Shown here one piece after another: positions 32,720 to 41,938 of a stretch of DNA of 64,000 nucleotides (the first letter of the stretch is position 1; every line of letters starts with the position of its first letter). A program made the position numbers and the translations under genes. The notes below the pieces were generated by a model. The model had not been told where the DNA came from. It made no database searches and was given only the letters and a program-made list of their open reading frames with translations. Source of the stretch: Pseudomonas sp. R76 (GTDB taxonomy: Bacteria; Pseudomonadota; Gammaproteobacteria; Pseudomonadales; Pseudomonadaceae); assembly GCF_009834565.1 (NCBI RefSeq), contig NZ_CP019428.1, positions 3,844,001 through 3,908,000 of the forward strand, given 5' to 3'.

Positions 32720-33541
32720 CTACACCATCGCCAGCGGGTGCTTGCGTTTGGGGGCGCCGAATACGCGGTCGATTGCGTCCAGGTCGTGCTCATCCAGCAC
32801 CAGTTGCGCAGCCCTGGCATTGAGCCGCACGTGTTCGGGTGTAACGGCCTTGGGGATGGCGATCACACCGTCCTGGCGCAACACCCAGGCGAGTGACACC
32901 TGGGCCGGTGTCACCTCGTGGCGACGGGCGATTTGCTTGAGCGTGGGGCTGGCCAGCAACTCACCGCCCTGGGCGATGGGGCAGTAAGCCATGAGCGGCA
33001 AGTGGTGCTGTTGCCACCATGGCAGCAGGTCGAATTCAATGCCGCGCTCTTCAATGTTGTAGAGCACCTGGTTGGTCGCACAGGCTGGGGAGGCAAGTTC
33101 CTGCAGGTCGGCCACGTCAAAGTTGGATACGCCCCAGCGGCCGATCTTGCCGGCTTCACGCAGGCGTTCGAAAGCCTCGACGGTTTCTTCAAGAGGGTAT
33201 TGGCCGCGCCAGTGCAACAGGTACAGGTCGATATAGTCAGTGCCCAGGCGTTGCAGGCTGGCTTCGCAGGCGCGGGGCACGCCTTTGTGACTGGCATTGT
33301 GAGGGTAGATTTTGCTGACGAGAAACACCTGGTCGCGCTTGCCGCGAATGGCTTCGCCGACCACCTCTTCGGCACCGCCTTCGCCATACATTTCAGCGGT
33401 ATCGATCAGGCTCATGCCCTCGTCGATACCCAATTGCAACGCAGCGACTTCAGCCCGGCGCTGGTCCGGGTTTTCGCCCATGCGCCAGGTGCCCTGGCCG
33501 ATGACAGGCACGGGAACACCGGCCAGATCGATAGTACGCAT
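32720..33541 (-). CDS. Aldo/keto reductase
   Basis: A 273-residue NADPH-dependent aldo/keto reductase. The catalytic set is visible: Asp and Tyr in LIDTAEMYGEGGAEE, Lys in VFLVSKIYP and His in YLLHWRG. The cofactor-binding C-terminal AIPKAVTPEHVRLNA is also present. AGGAGG precedes the ATG at 33541, so the 17 additional upstream codons are excluded. The substrate is unknown and the gene is monocistronic. Confidence 0.9.
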   Translation of the reverse strand: MRTIDLAGVPVPVIGQGTWRMGENPDQRRAEVAALQLGIDEGMSLIDTAEMYGEGGAEEVVGEAIRGKRDQVFLVSKIYPHNASHKGVPRACEASLQRLGTDYIDLYLLHWRGQYPLEETVEAFERLREAGKIGRWGVSNFDVADLQELASPACATNQVLYNIEERGIEFDLLPWWQQHHLPLMAYCPIAQGGELLASPTLKQIARRHEVTPAQVSLAWVLRQDGVIAIPKAVTPEHVRLNARAAQLVLDEHDLDAIDRVFGAPKRKHPLAMV

Positions 33542-33647
33542 GACAACCTCCTGATGAGTTCGCGGGTTAACTGTGTGGCACTGACCGGACAAAAGGGTTC
33601 AATCGAAGTATGGTTAGCCTTTGCCAAGTCGCCAGGAAGAACCTGCA

Positions 33648-34142
33648 ATGCTGTTTGTCGTCATGCTCGGGGGTAAGCACCCACGGGCCAGAATTGAAGT
33701 TCACGATGTGGTGTTCGCAGTGGCGCCAACGCTGCAAGCCACCTACCCGCAACTGCGCGACGGCTGGTTCGGCAGCCCCAAGGGTGTGCATATCGACTCC
33801 TGGATGGCCGTGGAGGGCGTCGACGGCTGGAAAGTCGAGATCAGCCACATGGCACCACAAGCAGACGCGCACCACCTGTACTTCATCAACCTCGGCGGCT
33901 ATGAAGCCAACGTATTTGGCGAGGCTCATCATTATTTGCTGGTGGTTGCCCGCGACAAAAAGGAGGCGATGAGCAAGGGCAAACAGCAGATGCTGCGCCA
34001 CTGGTCACAGGCCCATACCGACGGCGTGCTGGATATCGACGACTGCCTGCCGATCGACCTGGTGGACGGGCGCTATGTCCATCTGGTGCAAGGCCCGCAT
34101 CGACCGATCATCCAGCAGAACGACTATATCGTTCTGCCCTGA
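33648..34142 (+). CDS. DUF1543 domain protein
   Basis: A 164-residue protein beginning MLFVVMLGGKHPRARIEVHDVVF, with HLYFINLGGYEANVFGEAHHYLLVVA, as in DUF1543 proteins, which have no known function. Two related halves may be present. The ATG at 33648 has AGGAAG upstream and is preferred to the start at 33621. It converges on the GNAT gene with a gap of 4 bases. Confidence 0.8.
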   Translation: MLFVVMLGGKHPRARIEVHDVVFAVAPTLQATYPQLRDGWFGSPKGVHIDSWMAVEGVDGWKVEISHMAPQADAHHLYFINLGGYEANVFGEAHHYLLVVARDKKEAMSKGKQQMLRHWSQAHTDGVLDIDDCLPIDLVDGRYVHLVQGPHRPIIQQNDYIVLP

Positions 34143-34146
34143 CGCC

Positions 34147-34692
34147 TCACACGTCGAGTATCAGGGTTTTACCAAACAGGCGGTTGCCGTGGGTTTCACC
34201 CTGGAAGGTGTAGGTCGGTGAACCCAGCACCTCATAGCCGCGTCGAGGGTAAAAGCCCAGTGCGCGTTCGTTGCCGACCCACACGGTTGCCCACAGTAAC
34301 GCAGCGCCATCGCGTGCTGCGCTTTGCTCCGCCGCGTGCAGCAGCTGATAGCCCAGCCCCTGGCCGGTAAAGCGCTCCTGAATATAGAGGCGTTGCAGCT
34401 CGGCAGCGTCAGCGGTGTCGATCATCGAGTGGCTGGCGTTAAGCTTGATCTGGGCGAAGCCGACCAGGTGGCCGTTGGTTTCAGCCACCAGCAACGCAAT
34501 GCCGGGTTGCGCAATCAGTTGGGCGATGGTGTGCGGCGCGAAGGCTTGCAGTGCCTCATGGGCAATCGAGCTGCGAATGCCTTCAGTGGCGTAGGTATCG
34601 AGAAACACCTGCATGCCCAATACGCCAATGCACAGCGCATCCTCGGCAATGGCGGCACGAATAATGAACGTTGGGGTGGGGGCGGTAGGCAT
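34147..34692 (-). CDS. GNAT-family N-acetyltransferase
   Basis: A 181-residue acetyltransferase. The acetyl-CoA motif A is LQRLYIQERFTGQGLGYQLLHAAE, preceded by LVAETNGHLVGFAQI and followed by LWATVWVGNERALGFYPRRGYEVLG. The acceptor is unknown. It stands alone on the minus strand. Confidence 0.87.
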   Translation of the reverse strand: MPTAPTPTFIIRAAIAEDALCIGVLGMQVFLDTYATEGIRSSIAHEALQAFAPHTIAQLIAQPGIALLVAETNGHLVGFAQIKLNASHSMIDTADAAELQRLYIQERFTGQGLGYQLLHAAEQSAARDGAALLWATVWVGNERALGFYPRRGYEVLGSPTYTFQGETHGNRLFGKTLILDV

Positions 34693-34816
34693 TGAGCGTC
34701 CGTACTCAGGGTGGAAAAGATCACCGTTTTACCACGAATGCAGGGCGAAGGCGTTGAGCTGTTCTACGCCCGTTTCAGCTTTAAAAGCTGGGTGGGTTAC
34801 GAGCCGCGCTAGTGGC

Positions 34817-36022
34817 TTACCAACTGCCCGACGCCCCGCCGCCGCCACTGGAACCACCGCCACCGGACGAGCTGCTGCTGGAGCTGGAACTCGAGCTTGC
34901 GGAACTTGAACCCGACCCACCGCCCGACCCCGAGCCGCCATCGGAAATGCTCGTCAAAAACACAATAAACGCAACGACGGAGGCCGCCGGTATTGCCAGT
35001 AGCCAACCCTGGTAACCGTGCCCGAGCATCAACCCCACCGCCACATACACCGCTGCCACCGCCAGCACACGCACGAGGAAGAAACGTGGTTTGGTCTTCC
35101 AGGATTGATGGATGACAAAGAACAGCCCCACGTACAACGCCAGCACCAGGGCGCCGCCAAACGGCAACGCCAGCCAATGCACGTAGTTGACTTCGACGAA
35201 GTGGCTCACCACCAGCACCGCGACGATGTAGGCCAGCGCTGCCACCACGCAGTAAAATACCGCGCGCGCCAGCCACAGCGCGCCAAACGTGGCCCCGCCG
35301 ATCAGCAGGGTCAGTGGAAAGGCCACCAGGTACACCGGCCACTCCTGCCCGCCCGAATAAATCGTCAGCAGCACCGTCACCGCCACGGTGGCAATCAGCG
35401 CCCGGCGCCAATGCAGCTTGCCGGCGGCGATTAATACACCGCCGATGGCGCCGGCGATAAACGCCAGCAGTACCGCGATGATCTGCGGATTCACCTGCGG
35501 TGCCGCCTGCTGTGGCAGGTCGCCGCCGTCCACCAGCACGGTCAGATCGTTGACGGCTTGTTGCACGCCGCCCGCATAGTCGCCCTGGCGAAACGCCGGG
35601 GTGATGTGTTCTTCAATGATGCGATGGGCCAACAGGTCGGTGACGGTGCCTTCCAAGCCGTAACCCACCTCGATGCGCACCTTGCGGTCTTGCTTGGCCA
35701 CCACCAGCAGGATGCCGTCGTTGACATCCTTTCGCCCCAGCTTCCAGGCGCGGAACAGTTGGTTGGCGTAGTCCTCGATGCTCGCACCGCCGGTAGTGGG
35801 CACCAGCAGTACCGCGACTTGCGCGCCTTTGCGCTGTTCAAGGGCGGCCAATTGGTCGTTAAGGCGCTGGGTCGTGCTGGTGTCGAGGGTATTGGTGAGG
35901 TCGATTACCCGTTGGTCGAGGGCTACGCCAATCGGCGAAGTGTCTGCCTGCGCTGTGCTCAGCAAGCCGATGAACACCAACGCGAGAAGACTCAAGACGG
36001 ATTGCCGCAGAATCGCCATCAT
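34817..36022 (-). CDS. TPM-domain membrane protein (copy 1)
   Basis: A 401-residue protein. A signal peptide (LLALVFIGLLSTAQA) leads a periplasmic TPM domain (residues about 25-165: IGVALDQRVIDLTNTL, RKDVNDGILLVVA, VRIEVGYGLEGTVTDLLAHRII), then about five to six membrane helices. A low-complexity Ser/Gly tail ends in GASGSW. TPM proteins usually accompany LemA, which is absent here. The ATG at 36022 has AGG upstream. The next gene upstream is a paralogue with the same layout. Confidence 0.82.
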   Translation of the reverse strand: MMAILRQSVLSLLALVFIGLLSTAQADTSPIGVALDQRVIDLTNTLDTSTTQRLNDQLAALEQRKGAQVAVLLVPTTGGASIEDYANQLFRAWKLGRKDVNDGILLVVAKQDRKVRIEVGYGLEGTVTDLLAHRIIEEHITPAFRQGDYAGGVQQAVNDLTVLVDGGDLPQQAAPQVNPQIIAVLLAFIAGAIGGVLIAAGKLHWRRALIATVAVTVLLTIYSGGQEWPVYLVAFPLTLLIGGATFGALWLARAVFYCVVAALAYIVAVLVVSHFVEVNYVHWLALPFGGALVLALYVGLFFVIHQSWKTKPRFFLVRVLAVAAVYVAVGLMLGHGYQGWLLAIPAASVVAFIVFLTSISDGGSGSGGGSGSSSASSSSSSSSSSSGGGGSSGGGGASGSW

Positions 36023-36101
36023 GTTTGTTACCTGAAGTTTCAACCGGGAGCCGCCGACTTTACCTGATCGGGGCTAAAGCACGTATAAGTCACGCCAGTC
36101 G

Positions 36102-37340
36102 TTACCAGCTTCCGGAAGCCCCACCGCCGCCACTGGAACCGCCTCGACCCGCACCGCCGCTGCTACCGCCAGCGCTACCGCTGCTGGAGGAACCGCTGCT
36201 CGAGCTGGACCTGCGGTATCTCGAGCGGGAGGAGCCGCCGCCCGACCCTGAGCGAAAACTGCTGGCGGTCAGGCAAAAGATGAATACCCCCGCAAACGCG
36301 GCTTTCGGCAACGCCAGCAACCAACCGCCAGGACCGGCGTGCGCGTCCAGCCCGGCTCCCACAAACACCACGGTTGTCAGCAAAAACCGCACGAAAAACC
36401 CCACTCGGCTCCTGCGCCAGGCGTCTTTCATGACCCAAAACAGCGCCAGGAACAGCGCCAGAATCGCTACTGTTCCCAGCAAAAATGCCAACCAGTCGAA
36501 GAAATTGACGTCGCGGTATTGATTCACCACCACCAGGCTGACCCCATAGATCAACAGCGCCAGCGCGCAGTAGAACACTGTGCGTGCCCTCCACAGCCAG
36601 CCGAAAACCGCGGCGCCGATCAGCAGGTTGAGTGGAAACACCACGAGGTACACCGGCCATTCCCGACCGCCGCAAACCCCCACCACCAGCGCAGTCAGCA
36701 CCCCCATGGCAATCAACGCGTGGCGCCAGTGCAGCGTGCGGGTCACCACCAGCACGCCGACGCCGGCACCGACAATGAACGCCAGTAACACCGCGCTGGC
36801 GCCCAGGGGCAACCCCTTTTCAGCGTCCCTGGGCAGGTCACCGCCGTCTACCAGCACGACCAGGTCATTCACGCCCCTGGCCACGCCGCCCACGTAGTTT
36901 CCCTGGCGAAACGCCGGCGTGATGTGCTCGTCGATGATGCGATGGGCCAGCAAGTCCGTGACGGTGCCTTCCAGGCCATAGCCCACCTCGATGCGCACCT
37001 TGCGATCGTCCTTGGCCACCAGCAGCAGGATGCCGTCGTTGACGTCCTTGCGCCCCAGTTTCCAGGCGCGAAACACCTGGTTGGCATAGTCCTCGATGCT
37101 CGCGTCGCCGGTGGTCGGCACCAGCAGCACGGCCACCTGTGAGCCTTTGCGTCGTTCAAGCGCGTCGAGTTCGAGTTTCAGGCGGGCCAGGGTTTGGGCG
37201 TCGAGGGTGCCAGTGAGGTCAATCACCCGCTGGTCGAGGGCCACGCCAATCGGCGAAGTCTCGGCCTGAGCGGTGACCAACAGGCCGGCGACCATCAACA
37301 CCAGCAAACTCACAACAAATGGATGCAACCACCGCAACAT
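36102..37340 (-). CDS. TPM-domain membrane protein (copy 2)
   Basis: A 412-residue paralogue of the preceding gene: signal peptide, TPM domain with the same stretches (SPIGVALDQRVIDLT, AWKLGRKDVNDGILL, HITPAFRQG), membrane helices and a Ser/Gly-rich tail that here also contains Arg/Tyr (SRSRYRRSSSSSG) and ends SGGGGASGSW. The two genes are 79 bases apart on the same strand, a clear tandem duplication that has since diverged in the membrane half. Confidence 0.82.
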   Translation of the reverse strand: MLRWLHPFVVSLLVLMVAGLLVTAQAETSPIGVALDQRVIDLTGTLDAQTLARLKLELDALERRKGSQVAVLLVPTTGDASIEDYANQVFRAWKLGRKDVNDGILLLVAKDDRKVRIEVGYGLEGTVTDLLAHRIIDEHITPAFRQGNYVGGVARGVNDLVVLVDGGDLPRDAEKGLPLGASAVLLAFIVGAGVGVLVVTRTLHWRHALIAMGVLTALVVGVCGGREWPVYLVVFPLNLLIGAAVFGWLWRARTVFYCALALLIYGVSLVVVNQYRDVNFFDWLAFLLGTVAILALFLALFWVMKDAWRRSRVGFFVRFLLTTVVFVGAGLDAHAGPGGWLLALPKAAFAGVFIFCLTASSFRSGSGGGSSRSRYRRSSSSSGSSSSGSAGGSSGGAGRGGSSGGGGASGSW

Positions 37341-37469
37341 GTCCGTACCTGACGTTTCTTCCTGAAGTCGCCGACTTTACCTTATCGACGTATAACGCGT
37401 GACCCCACGCCTGCGACTATCTAAACTGCGCCCATACCCACATAGCAAAAAGCCATACACGAGAACGCC

Positions 37470-38285
37470 ATGGACCTGAAGCACCGCAACAACGTCAGTG
37501 TGACGGGCAATGGCATGGCGACCCTGGTGTTCTCGCACGGGTTCGGCTGCAACCAGGCCATGTGGAATTACCTGGCGCCGGCATTCGTCGACCGCTTCCG
37601 CGTGGTGATGTACGACTTGGTCGGGGCCGGCCTGTCGGACCTCAGTGCGTTCGACAAAACCAAATACGCCACACTGGCTGGTTATGCCCAGGATTTGAAC
37701 GAGATTGTCGACGCCTATGCAACGGGCCCGGTGATCCTGGTCAGCCATTCGGTCAGTGCGATGATCGCCACCCTCGCCGACCGCCTGGCGCCTGGGCGCA
37801 TCGCCGCCCATGTGATGATCGGCCCTTCGCCGCGCTACATTAATGACGCCGATTACGTCGGTGGTTTCCAGCGCAGCGACATCGCCGACCTGCTCGACAC
37901 ACTCGACAGCAACTACCTCGGCTGGTCCAGTGCGATGGCCCCGAAGATCATGGGCGCGCCGGGGCAACCGGCCTTGAGCGACGAGCTGAGTGACAGTTTT
38001 TGCCGCACCGAGCCCGACATCGCCAAGCAGTTTGCGCGGGTGACGTTTATGTCGGACAACCGCCAGGACGTGGTTGGCCTGGCCACGCCGGTGCTGATCC
38101 TGCAATCGAGCGATGACCTGATCGCCCCGGTCGCCGTGGGTGAATACCTGCACCGCGTGCTGCCCAACAGCGCTTACTGCCTGGTGGACAACGTCGGCCA
38201 TTGCCCGCACATGAGCGCGCCAAAGGCCTGCGCGGCGGCCATGGAAGACTTCCTGGCGCCGTGGGCGATTGCCGATGTCGGCTGA
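37470..38285 (+). CDS. RsbQ/KAI2-like alpha/beta hydrolase
   Basis: A 271-residue hydrolase closely patterned on RsbQ: VTGNGMATLVFSHGFGCNQAMWNYLAPAF, MYDLVGAGLSDLSAFD, the nucleophile in LVSHSVSAMIA, the acid in LQSSDDLIAP and the His in VGHCPHMSAP. RsbQ of Bacillus activates the PAS-containing RsbP in the energy-stress pathway, probably by making a small-molecule ligand. Here the next gene, overlapping by 11 bases, is a PAS histidine kinase, so an equivalent partner role is likely. Confidence 0.9.
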   Translation: MDLKHRNNVSVTGNGMATLVFSHGFGCNQAMWNYLAPAFVDRFRVVMYDLVGAGLSDLSAFDKTKYATLAGYAQDLNEIVDAYATGPVILVSHSVSAMIATLADRLAPGRIAAHVMIGPSPRYINDADYVGGFQRSDIADLLDTLDSNYLGWSSAMAPKIMGAPGQPALSDELSDSFCRTEPDIAKQFARVTFMSDNRQDVVGLATPVLILQSSDDLIAPVAVGEYLHRVLPNSAYCLVDNVGHCPHMSAPKACAAAMEDFLAPWAIADVG

Positions 38286-39408
38286 GTTGTTCGACAACGC
38301 CGCCTGCGCCCTGGCCGTCACAGCTGAAGACGGCACGATCCTGCAGGCCAATGCGCGCTTCAGCGAATGGCTGGGGTTCAGCCGCGCCGAGTTGTGCGGG
38401 CGCCGCTTCCAGGACTTGTTGACCATGGGTGGGCGGATTTTCCACCAGACCCACCTGGCGCCGATGCTGCGCCTGCGCGGCAGTGTCACCGAAGTAAAAC
38501 TCGACATGCGGCACCACGACGGGCACAAAGTGACTGTGCTGCTCAATGGCAACAAGCGCGAGCAGGCTGACGCGGCGGTGTACGACCTGGCCTTGTTCGG
38601 CACCACCGACCGTGACAAGTACGAACGCGAGTTGCTCAACGCACGCCACCTGGCCGAAGCCCTGTTGCAGGAAAGAACCGCCACCGAAATTGCATTGCAG
38701 CAAGCCCAGGCCGAGTTGAGCGAGGCTTACGCGATTGCCCAGCGCCGTGCGCTGTTTGCCGAGCAGATGGTGGCGATCGTCAGTCACGATTTGAAGAACC
38801 CTCTTACCGCGATCCGTATGGCGTCCGACTTTCTCAACCGTGGCGAGCGTACGGCCAAAGAGCATCAGTTATTGGGCCATATCGCCCAGTCCTCCGAGCG
38901 CGCCCATCGCATGATCGCCGACTTGCTGGACTTCACCCAGGCCCGGGTCGGCCACGGTATTTCCATCAAGGCCGCACCGTTGGACTTGCATGCGGTTATT
39001 GCGCTCGCCGTGGATGAGCTGCGCGTGGCCTTCCCCAAGGCCACGCTGGAGCATCACGCCGAAGGCCAGGGCGACGCCTGCCTGGATGCCGACCGCGTGC
39101 AGCAGATCATCGGCAACCTGGTGGCCAACAGCGTCGCGTACGGCGACTTGCGCCAGCCGATCAGCGTGACCTCCAGGCTCGGCGAGAAAGGCTGCGAAGT
39201 GTCGGTTCACAACTACGGCGCGGTGATTCCAGAAGCATTGCTGGCCGACCTGTTCGAGCCCATGACCCGTGGCACCGACCAGGGCAGCGAGGTGCGCAGC
39301 GTGGGCTTGGGCCTGTACATCGTGCGTGAGTTGGCCAGAGTGCACGGCGGCGATGTGGCCGTGAGTTCCTGCGCCACCGGCGGTACGACGTTTACGGTGA
39401 AATTTTAG
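38275..39408 (+). CDS. PAS-domain sensor histidine kinase, partner of the RsbQ-like hydrolase
   Basis: A 377-residue soluble kinase. It has an N-terminal PAS domain (residues about 1-120: FDNAACALAVTAEDGTILQANARFSEWLGFSRAELCGRRFQDL), a coiled coil (about 125-165), HisKA with the phospho-acceptor in VSHDLKNPLTAI, and HATPase with NLVANSVAYGD and SVGLGLYIV. No membrane segment or receiver domain is present, and no response regulator gene is adjacent. The ATG at 38275 is taken; a TTG lies two codons earlier. It converges on the dapF-like gene with a 4-base overlap. Confidence 0.9.
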   Translation: MSAELFDNAACALAVTAEDGTILQANARFSEWLGFSRAELCGRRFQDLLTMGGRIFHQTHLAPMLRLRGSVTEVKLDMRHHDGHKVTVLLNGNKREQADAAVYDLALFGTTDRDKYERELLNARHLAEALLQERTATEIALQQAQAELSEAYAIAQRRALFAEQMVAIVSHDLKNPLTAIRMASDFLNRGERTAKEHQLLGHIAQSSERAHRMIADLLDFTQARVGHGISIKAAPLDLHAVIALAVDELRVAFPKATLEHHAEGQGDACLDADRVQQIIGNLVANSVAYGDLRQPISVTSRLGEKGCEVSVHNYGAVIPEALLADLFEPMTRGTDQGSEVRSVGLGLYIVRELARVHGGDVAVSSCATGGTTFTVKF

Positions 39409-40208
39409 AACACGTACGCGGCGCCCTGCATGACCGGCTCAACGCTGCCGGTCAACACCACACCGCCCTGCCCGTCCCATTGCACCGTGACCGTGCCGCC
39501 GTCGCACTGCACCTGCACGGTGTCGTCCAACAGGCCGCGCCGAATGCCGTTGACCACCGCGCCGCAACAACACGAACCGGAGCCCAACGGCACACCGCCG
39601 CCGCGCTCCCAGATGCGCAAGCGGATGTGGTTGCGGTTCAGCACCTGCACGAAGTGCACATTGGTCCTGGCCGGGAACAGCGGGTGGGTTTCGAGTGCCG
39701 GCCCCACGGCTGACACATCGATGGCGGCAATATCCTCGACAAAAAAAGTGCAGTGCGGATTGCCCATGCTGCACGCGGCCGGGTTGCCGTCGATAGGCAA
39801 GCTGCGGGTGTCCATCACTTCGGCCAAGGGCACGGACGCCCACTCCAGCGATGGCGCGCCCATATCGACCGACACCTGCCGCGCGGCCGCGCGCACACAG
39901 GTCAGCAAGCCGCGCTCGGTGCGCAATACAATCGAATCGCTGCCGGTTTCATGCATCAGGCGGTCGGCCACGCCCCGGGTGGCGCTGCCGCAGGTCTGCA
40001 GCGGCGTGCCGTTGGGGTTCCAGAATTTGATGCGCGCAGCGGCGTCGTCGCAGTCAAGTACCACGGCCAGTTGGTTGAAGCCGATGCCAGTGTGGCGGTT
40101 GCCCAGGCGGCGGGCGATCTGCGCGGTGATCGGGTCGTCCTGGCCACGGCGGTCGATGATGATGAAATCGTCGCCATGGGCATGCATCTTCACGAACGGC
40201 AAGGTCAT
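39405..40208 (-). CDS. Divergent diaminopimelate epimerase-like racemase
   Basis: A 267-residue DapF-fold protein. Both catalytic cysteines are kept (PLQTCGSATRG and SGSCCCGAVV), but the signatures differ from true DapF. HAHGDDFIIID replaces the GNDF opening, CGSATR replaces CGNGxR, and a Gly/Ser/Cys-rich GSGSCCCGA replaces TxACGTG. It is therefore probably a paralogue acting on another amino acid rather than the cell-wall enzyme. The ATG at 40208 has AGGA upstream; the longer frame to 40277 is unlikely. Confidence 0.78.
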   Translation of the reverse strand: MTLPFVKMHAHGDDFIIIDRRGQDDPITAQIARRLGNRHTGIGFNQLAVVLDCDDAAARIKFWNPNGTPLQTCGSATRGVADRLMHETGSDSIVLRTERGLLTCVRAAARQVSVDMGAPSLEWASVPLAEVMDTRSLPIDGNPAACSMGNPHCTFFVEDIAAIDVSAVGPALETHPLFPARTNVHFVQVLNRNHIRLRIWERGGGVPLGSGSCCCGAVVNGIRRGLLDDTVQVQCDGGTVTVQWDGQGGVVLTGSVEPVMQGAAYVF

Positions 40209-40316
40209 GAGCGGTCCTGGGGGAAAAATGAGTGGAGATCCAGCATACGGGAGTTTCATCCAAGCCGATTCGGCCACATGTTAGCGTGGGCGCGTTCTCA
40301 TCCTGCAGAGCCCTCG

Positions 40317-41363
40317 ATGAAAAAAACCGCCTTCGTTTTTACCACACTGCTCGCCACGTTTTGCCACACGGCCGTCGCCGCCGCGCAAGCACCGAGCCTG
40401 TGCCAGCCGGCCTTGTCGAACCCGACATCCCAGGCACTGGTGACTGCCGCGCAACGGCATTTGGCCGACGTGCCTCAGCCCCTGCCCCATCTGCACACCG
40501 AAGGCACCCTGCCTCACCAGGGTATCCGCGAGCAAAGTATCGCCGCCGAAAAGGATTGGCCGGTGATGCGCCAGGCGGCGCTGGCGTGGCGATTGAGCCA
40601 TGACCCGCGCTACCTCAAGCAAGTCGACGATTACCTGGCGGCGTGGGCCGAGGTGTACCAGCCGGACTTCAATCCGATCGACGAAACCAACCTCGACATG
40701 CTGATCAACGCCTATGCGCTCACCGCCGACAGCCTGCAACCGGCGACACGCGAGGCCAGCCGTCGCTTGATCAGCAGCCTGGGCAACGGCTACATCGCGC
40801 GCATCGAGCAGTTTCACGGGCAGAAAAAAGGCACCCAGACCAATAACTGGCAGAGTCATCGCGTGAAATTGGTCACGGTCGCGGCCGCCGCGCTGGGTGA
40901 CCATGCGATGCTTGAGCAGGCCCATCAGCTGTTTAAACAGCAGATCGCCGATAACGTACTGCCGGACGGTTCGGTGACCGACTTTCAGGACCGCGACGCC
41001 CTGCATTACGTGGTCTATGACCTCGAACCGCTGGTGCAAGCCGCGCTGGCGGCCAAGCCTTACGGGGTCGGCGGCGACTGGCTGAGCCTGCGCGCGAACG
41101 GCGCGTCCCTGGCCGCTGCCCTTGATTGGCTGGTGCCCTATGCCACTGGGCAACGCAGCCATCAGGAATTCGTGCACACCCATGTGCAATTCGACAAAGA
41201 TCGCGCTGGCGTGGGCGAAGCCGGTTACAGCGGCACCTGGCAACCCCAGAGCAGTGCGACGTTGTTCTGGCTGGCGGCGCAGTTGGACAAGCGGTATTTG
41301 CCCGTGGCCACGCAATTGGCCGCGCACCCGGCCGACTGGATCAGTGCCTGCTATTTAAAGTAA
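40317..41363 (+). CDS. Secreted alginate lyase family protein
   Basis: A 348-residue protein with a signal peptide (AFVFTTLLATFCHTAVAAAQA). An alpha-toroid domain of the alginate lyase family follows: NPIDETNLDMLINAYALTAD, TNNWQSHRVKLVTVAAAALGD with the Asn/His/Arg-type catalytic patch, DGSVTDFQDRDALHYVVYDLEPLVQAA and the Tyr-bearing GYSGTWQPQSS. It would degrade alginate or a similar uronate polymer in the periplasm. It is far from an alginate biosynthesis cluster. The start at 40317 is set by the signal peptide. Confidence 0.85.
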   Translation: MKKTAFVFTTLLATFCHTAVAAAQAPSLCQPALSNPTSQALVTAAQRHLADVPQPLPHLHTEGTLPHQGIREQSIAAEKDWPVMRQAALAWRLSHDPRYLKQVDDYLAAWAEVYQPDFNPIDETNLDMLINAYALTADSLQPATREASRRLISSLGNGYIARIEQFHGQKKGTQTNNWQSHRVKLVTVAAAALGDHAMLEQAHQLFKQQIADNVLPDGSVTDFQDRDALHYVVYDLEPLVQAALAAKPYGVGGDWLSLRANGASLAAALDWLVPYATGQRSHQEFVHTHVQFDKDRAGVGEAGYSGTWQPQSSATLFWLAAQLDKRYLPVATQLAAHPADWISACYLK

Positions 41364-41406
41364 GCGCCGCTAGACTGGCCGCACTGCCCTTTGCAAAGGA
41401 TTGACC

Positions 41407-41901
41407 ATGCTCATTGTGTTCAGCGGCCTGCCCGGCACCGGCAAAACCACGCTTGCCCGCGAGGTGGCGCGCCAGGCCGGCGCGGTTTACCTGCGTATCG
41501 ATGTGATCGAACAAGCGCTGCGCGGTTCTGGCGTATTGGCCGGTGATGTGGGGGCCAGCGGTTACGACGTGGCGAATGCGTTGGCGTTGAGCAATTTGCG
41601 CCTGGGCCACAAGGTCGTCGCCGATTGCGTGAACCCGGTCAAGGAAAGCCGCGCGGCGTGGCAGGCAGTGGCGACCGCAGCGGGAGTTGAGTTGCTGGAT
41701 ATACAGGTGGTCTGTTCGGATCGGCAGGAGCATCGGCGCCGGGTTGAAAGTCGCGCAGGTGATATTCCTGGCCTGGTTCCGCCGAGTTGGCAGTCGGTGA
41801 CGGCGCATGAATATGAGGTGTGGGATGAGGTGCCGCTGACGGTCGATACTGCGATTGTGACGGTAGATCAGGCGGTCGCGTTGATCCTGAGGCACATCTA
41901 A
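41407..41901 (+). CDS. Small P-loop (AAA/zeta-like) kinase
   Basis: A 164-residue P-loop protein with Walker A FSGLPGTGKTTLA, an RIDVIEQAL segment and VVADCVNPVKESRAAW, resembling shikimate/gluconate-kinase-like AAA_33 proteins. It probably phosphorylates a small molecule; the substrate is unknown. AAAGGA precedes the ATG at 41407. It follows the alginate lyase gene by 43 bases and may be co-transcribed. Confidence 0.83.
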   Translation: MLIVFSGLPGTGKTTLAREVARQAGAVYLRIDVIEQALRGSGVLAGDVGASGYDVANALALSNLRLGHKVVADCVNPVKESRAAWQAVATAAGVELLDIQVVCSDRQEHRRRVESRAGDIPGLVPPSWQSVTAHEYEVWDEVPLTVDTAIVTVDQAVALILRHI

Positions 41902-41902
41902 C

Positions 41903-41926
41903 CTGTGGCGAGCCCGCTCGCCACAG
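41903..41926. terminator. Bidirectional hairpin between convergent genes
   Basis: CTGTGGCGAGC-CC-GCTCGCCACAG is a perfect 11-bp stem directly after the small kinase stop and 13 bases before the convergent transpeptidase stop. There is no T run; it is a REP-like hairpin that could end both transcripts. Confidence 0.65.
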
Positions 41927-41938
41927 CAAGCCCACACC

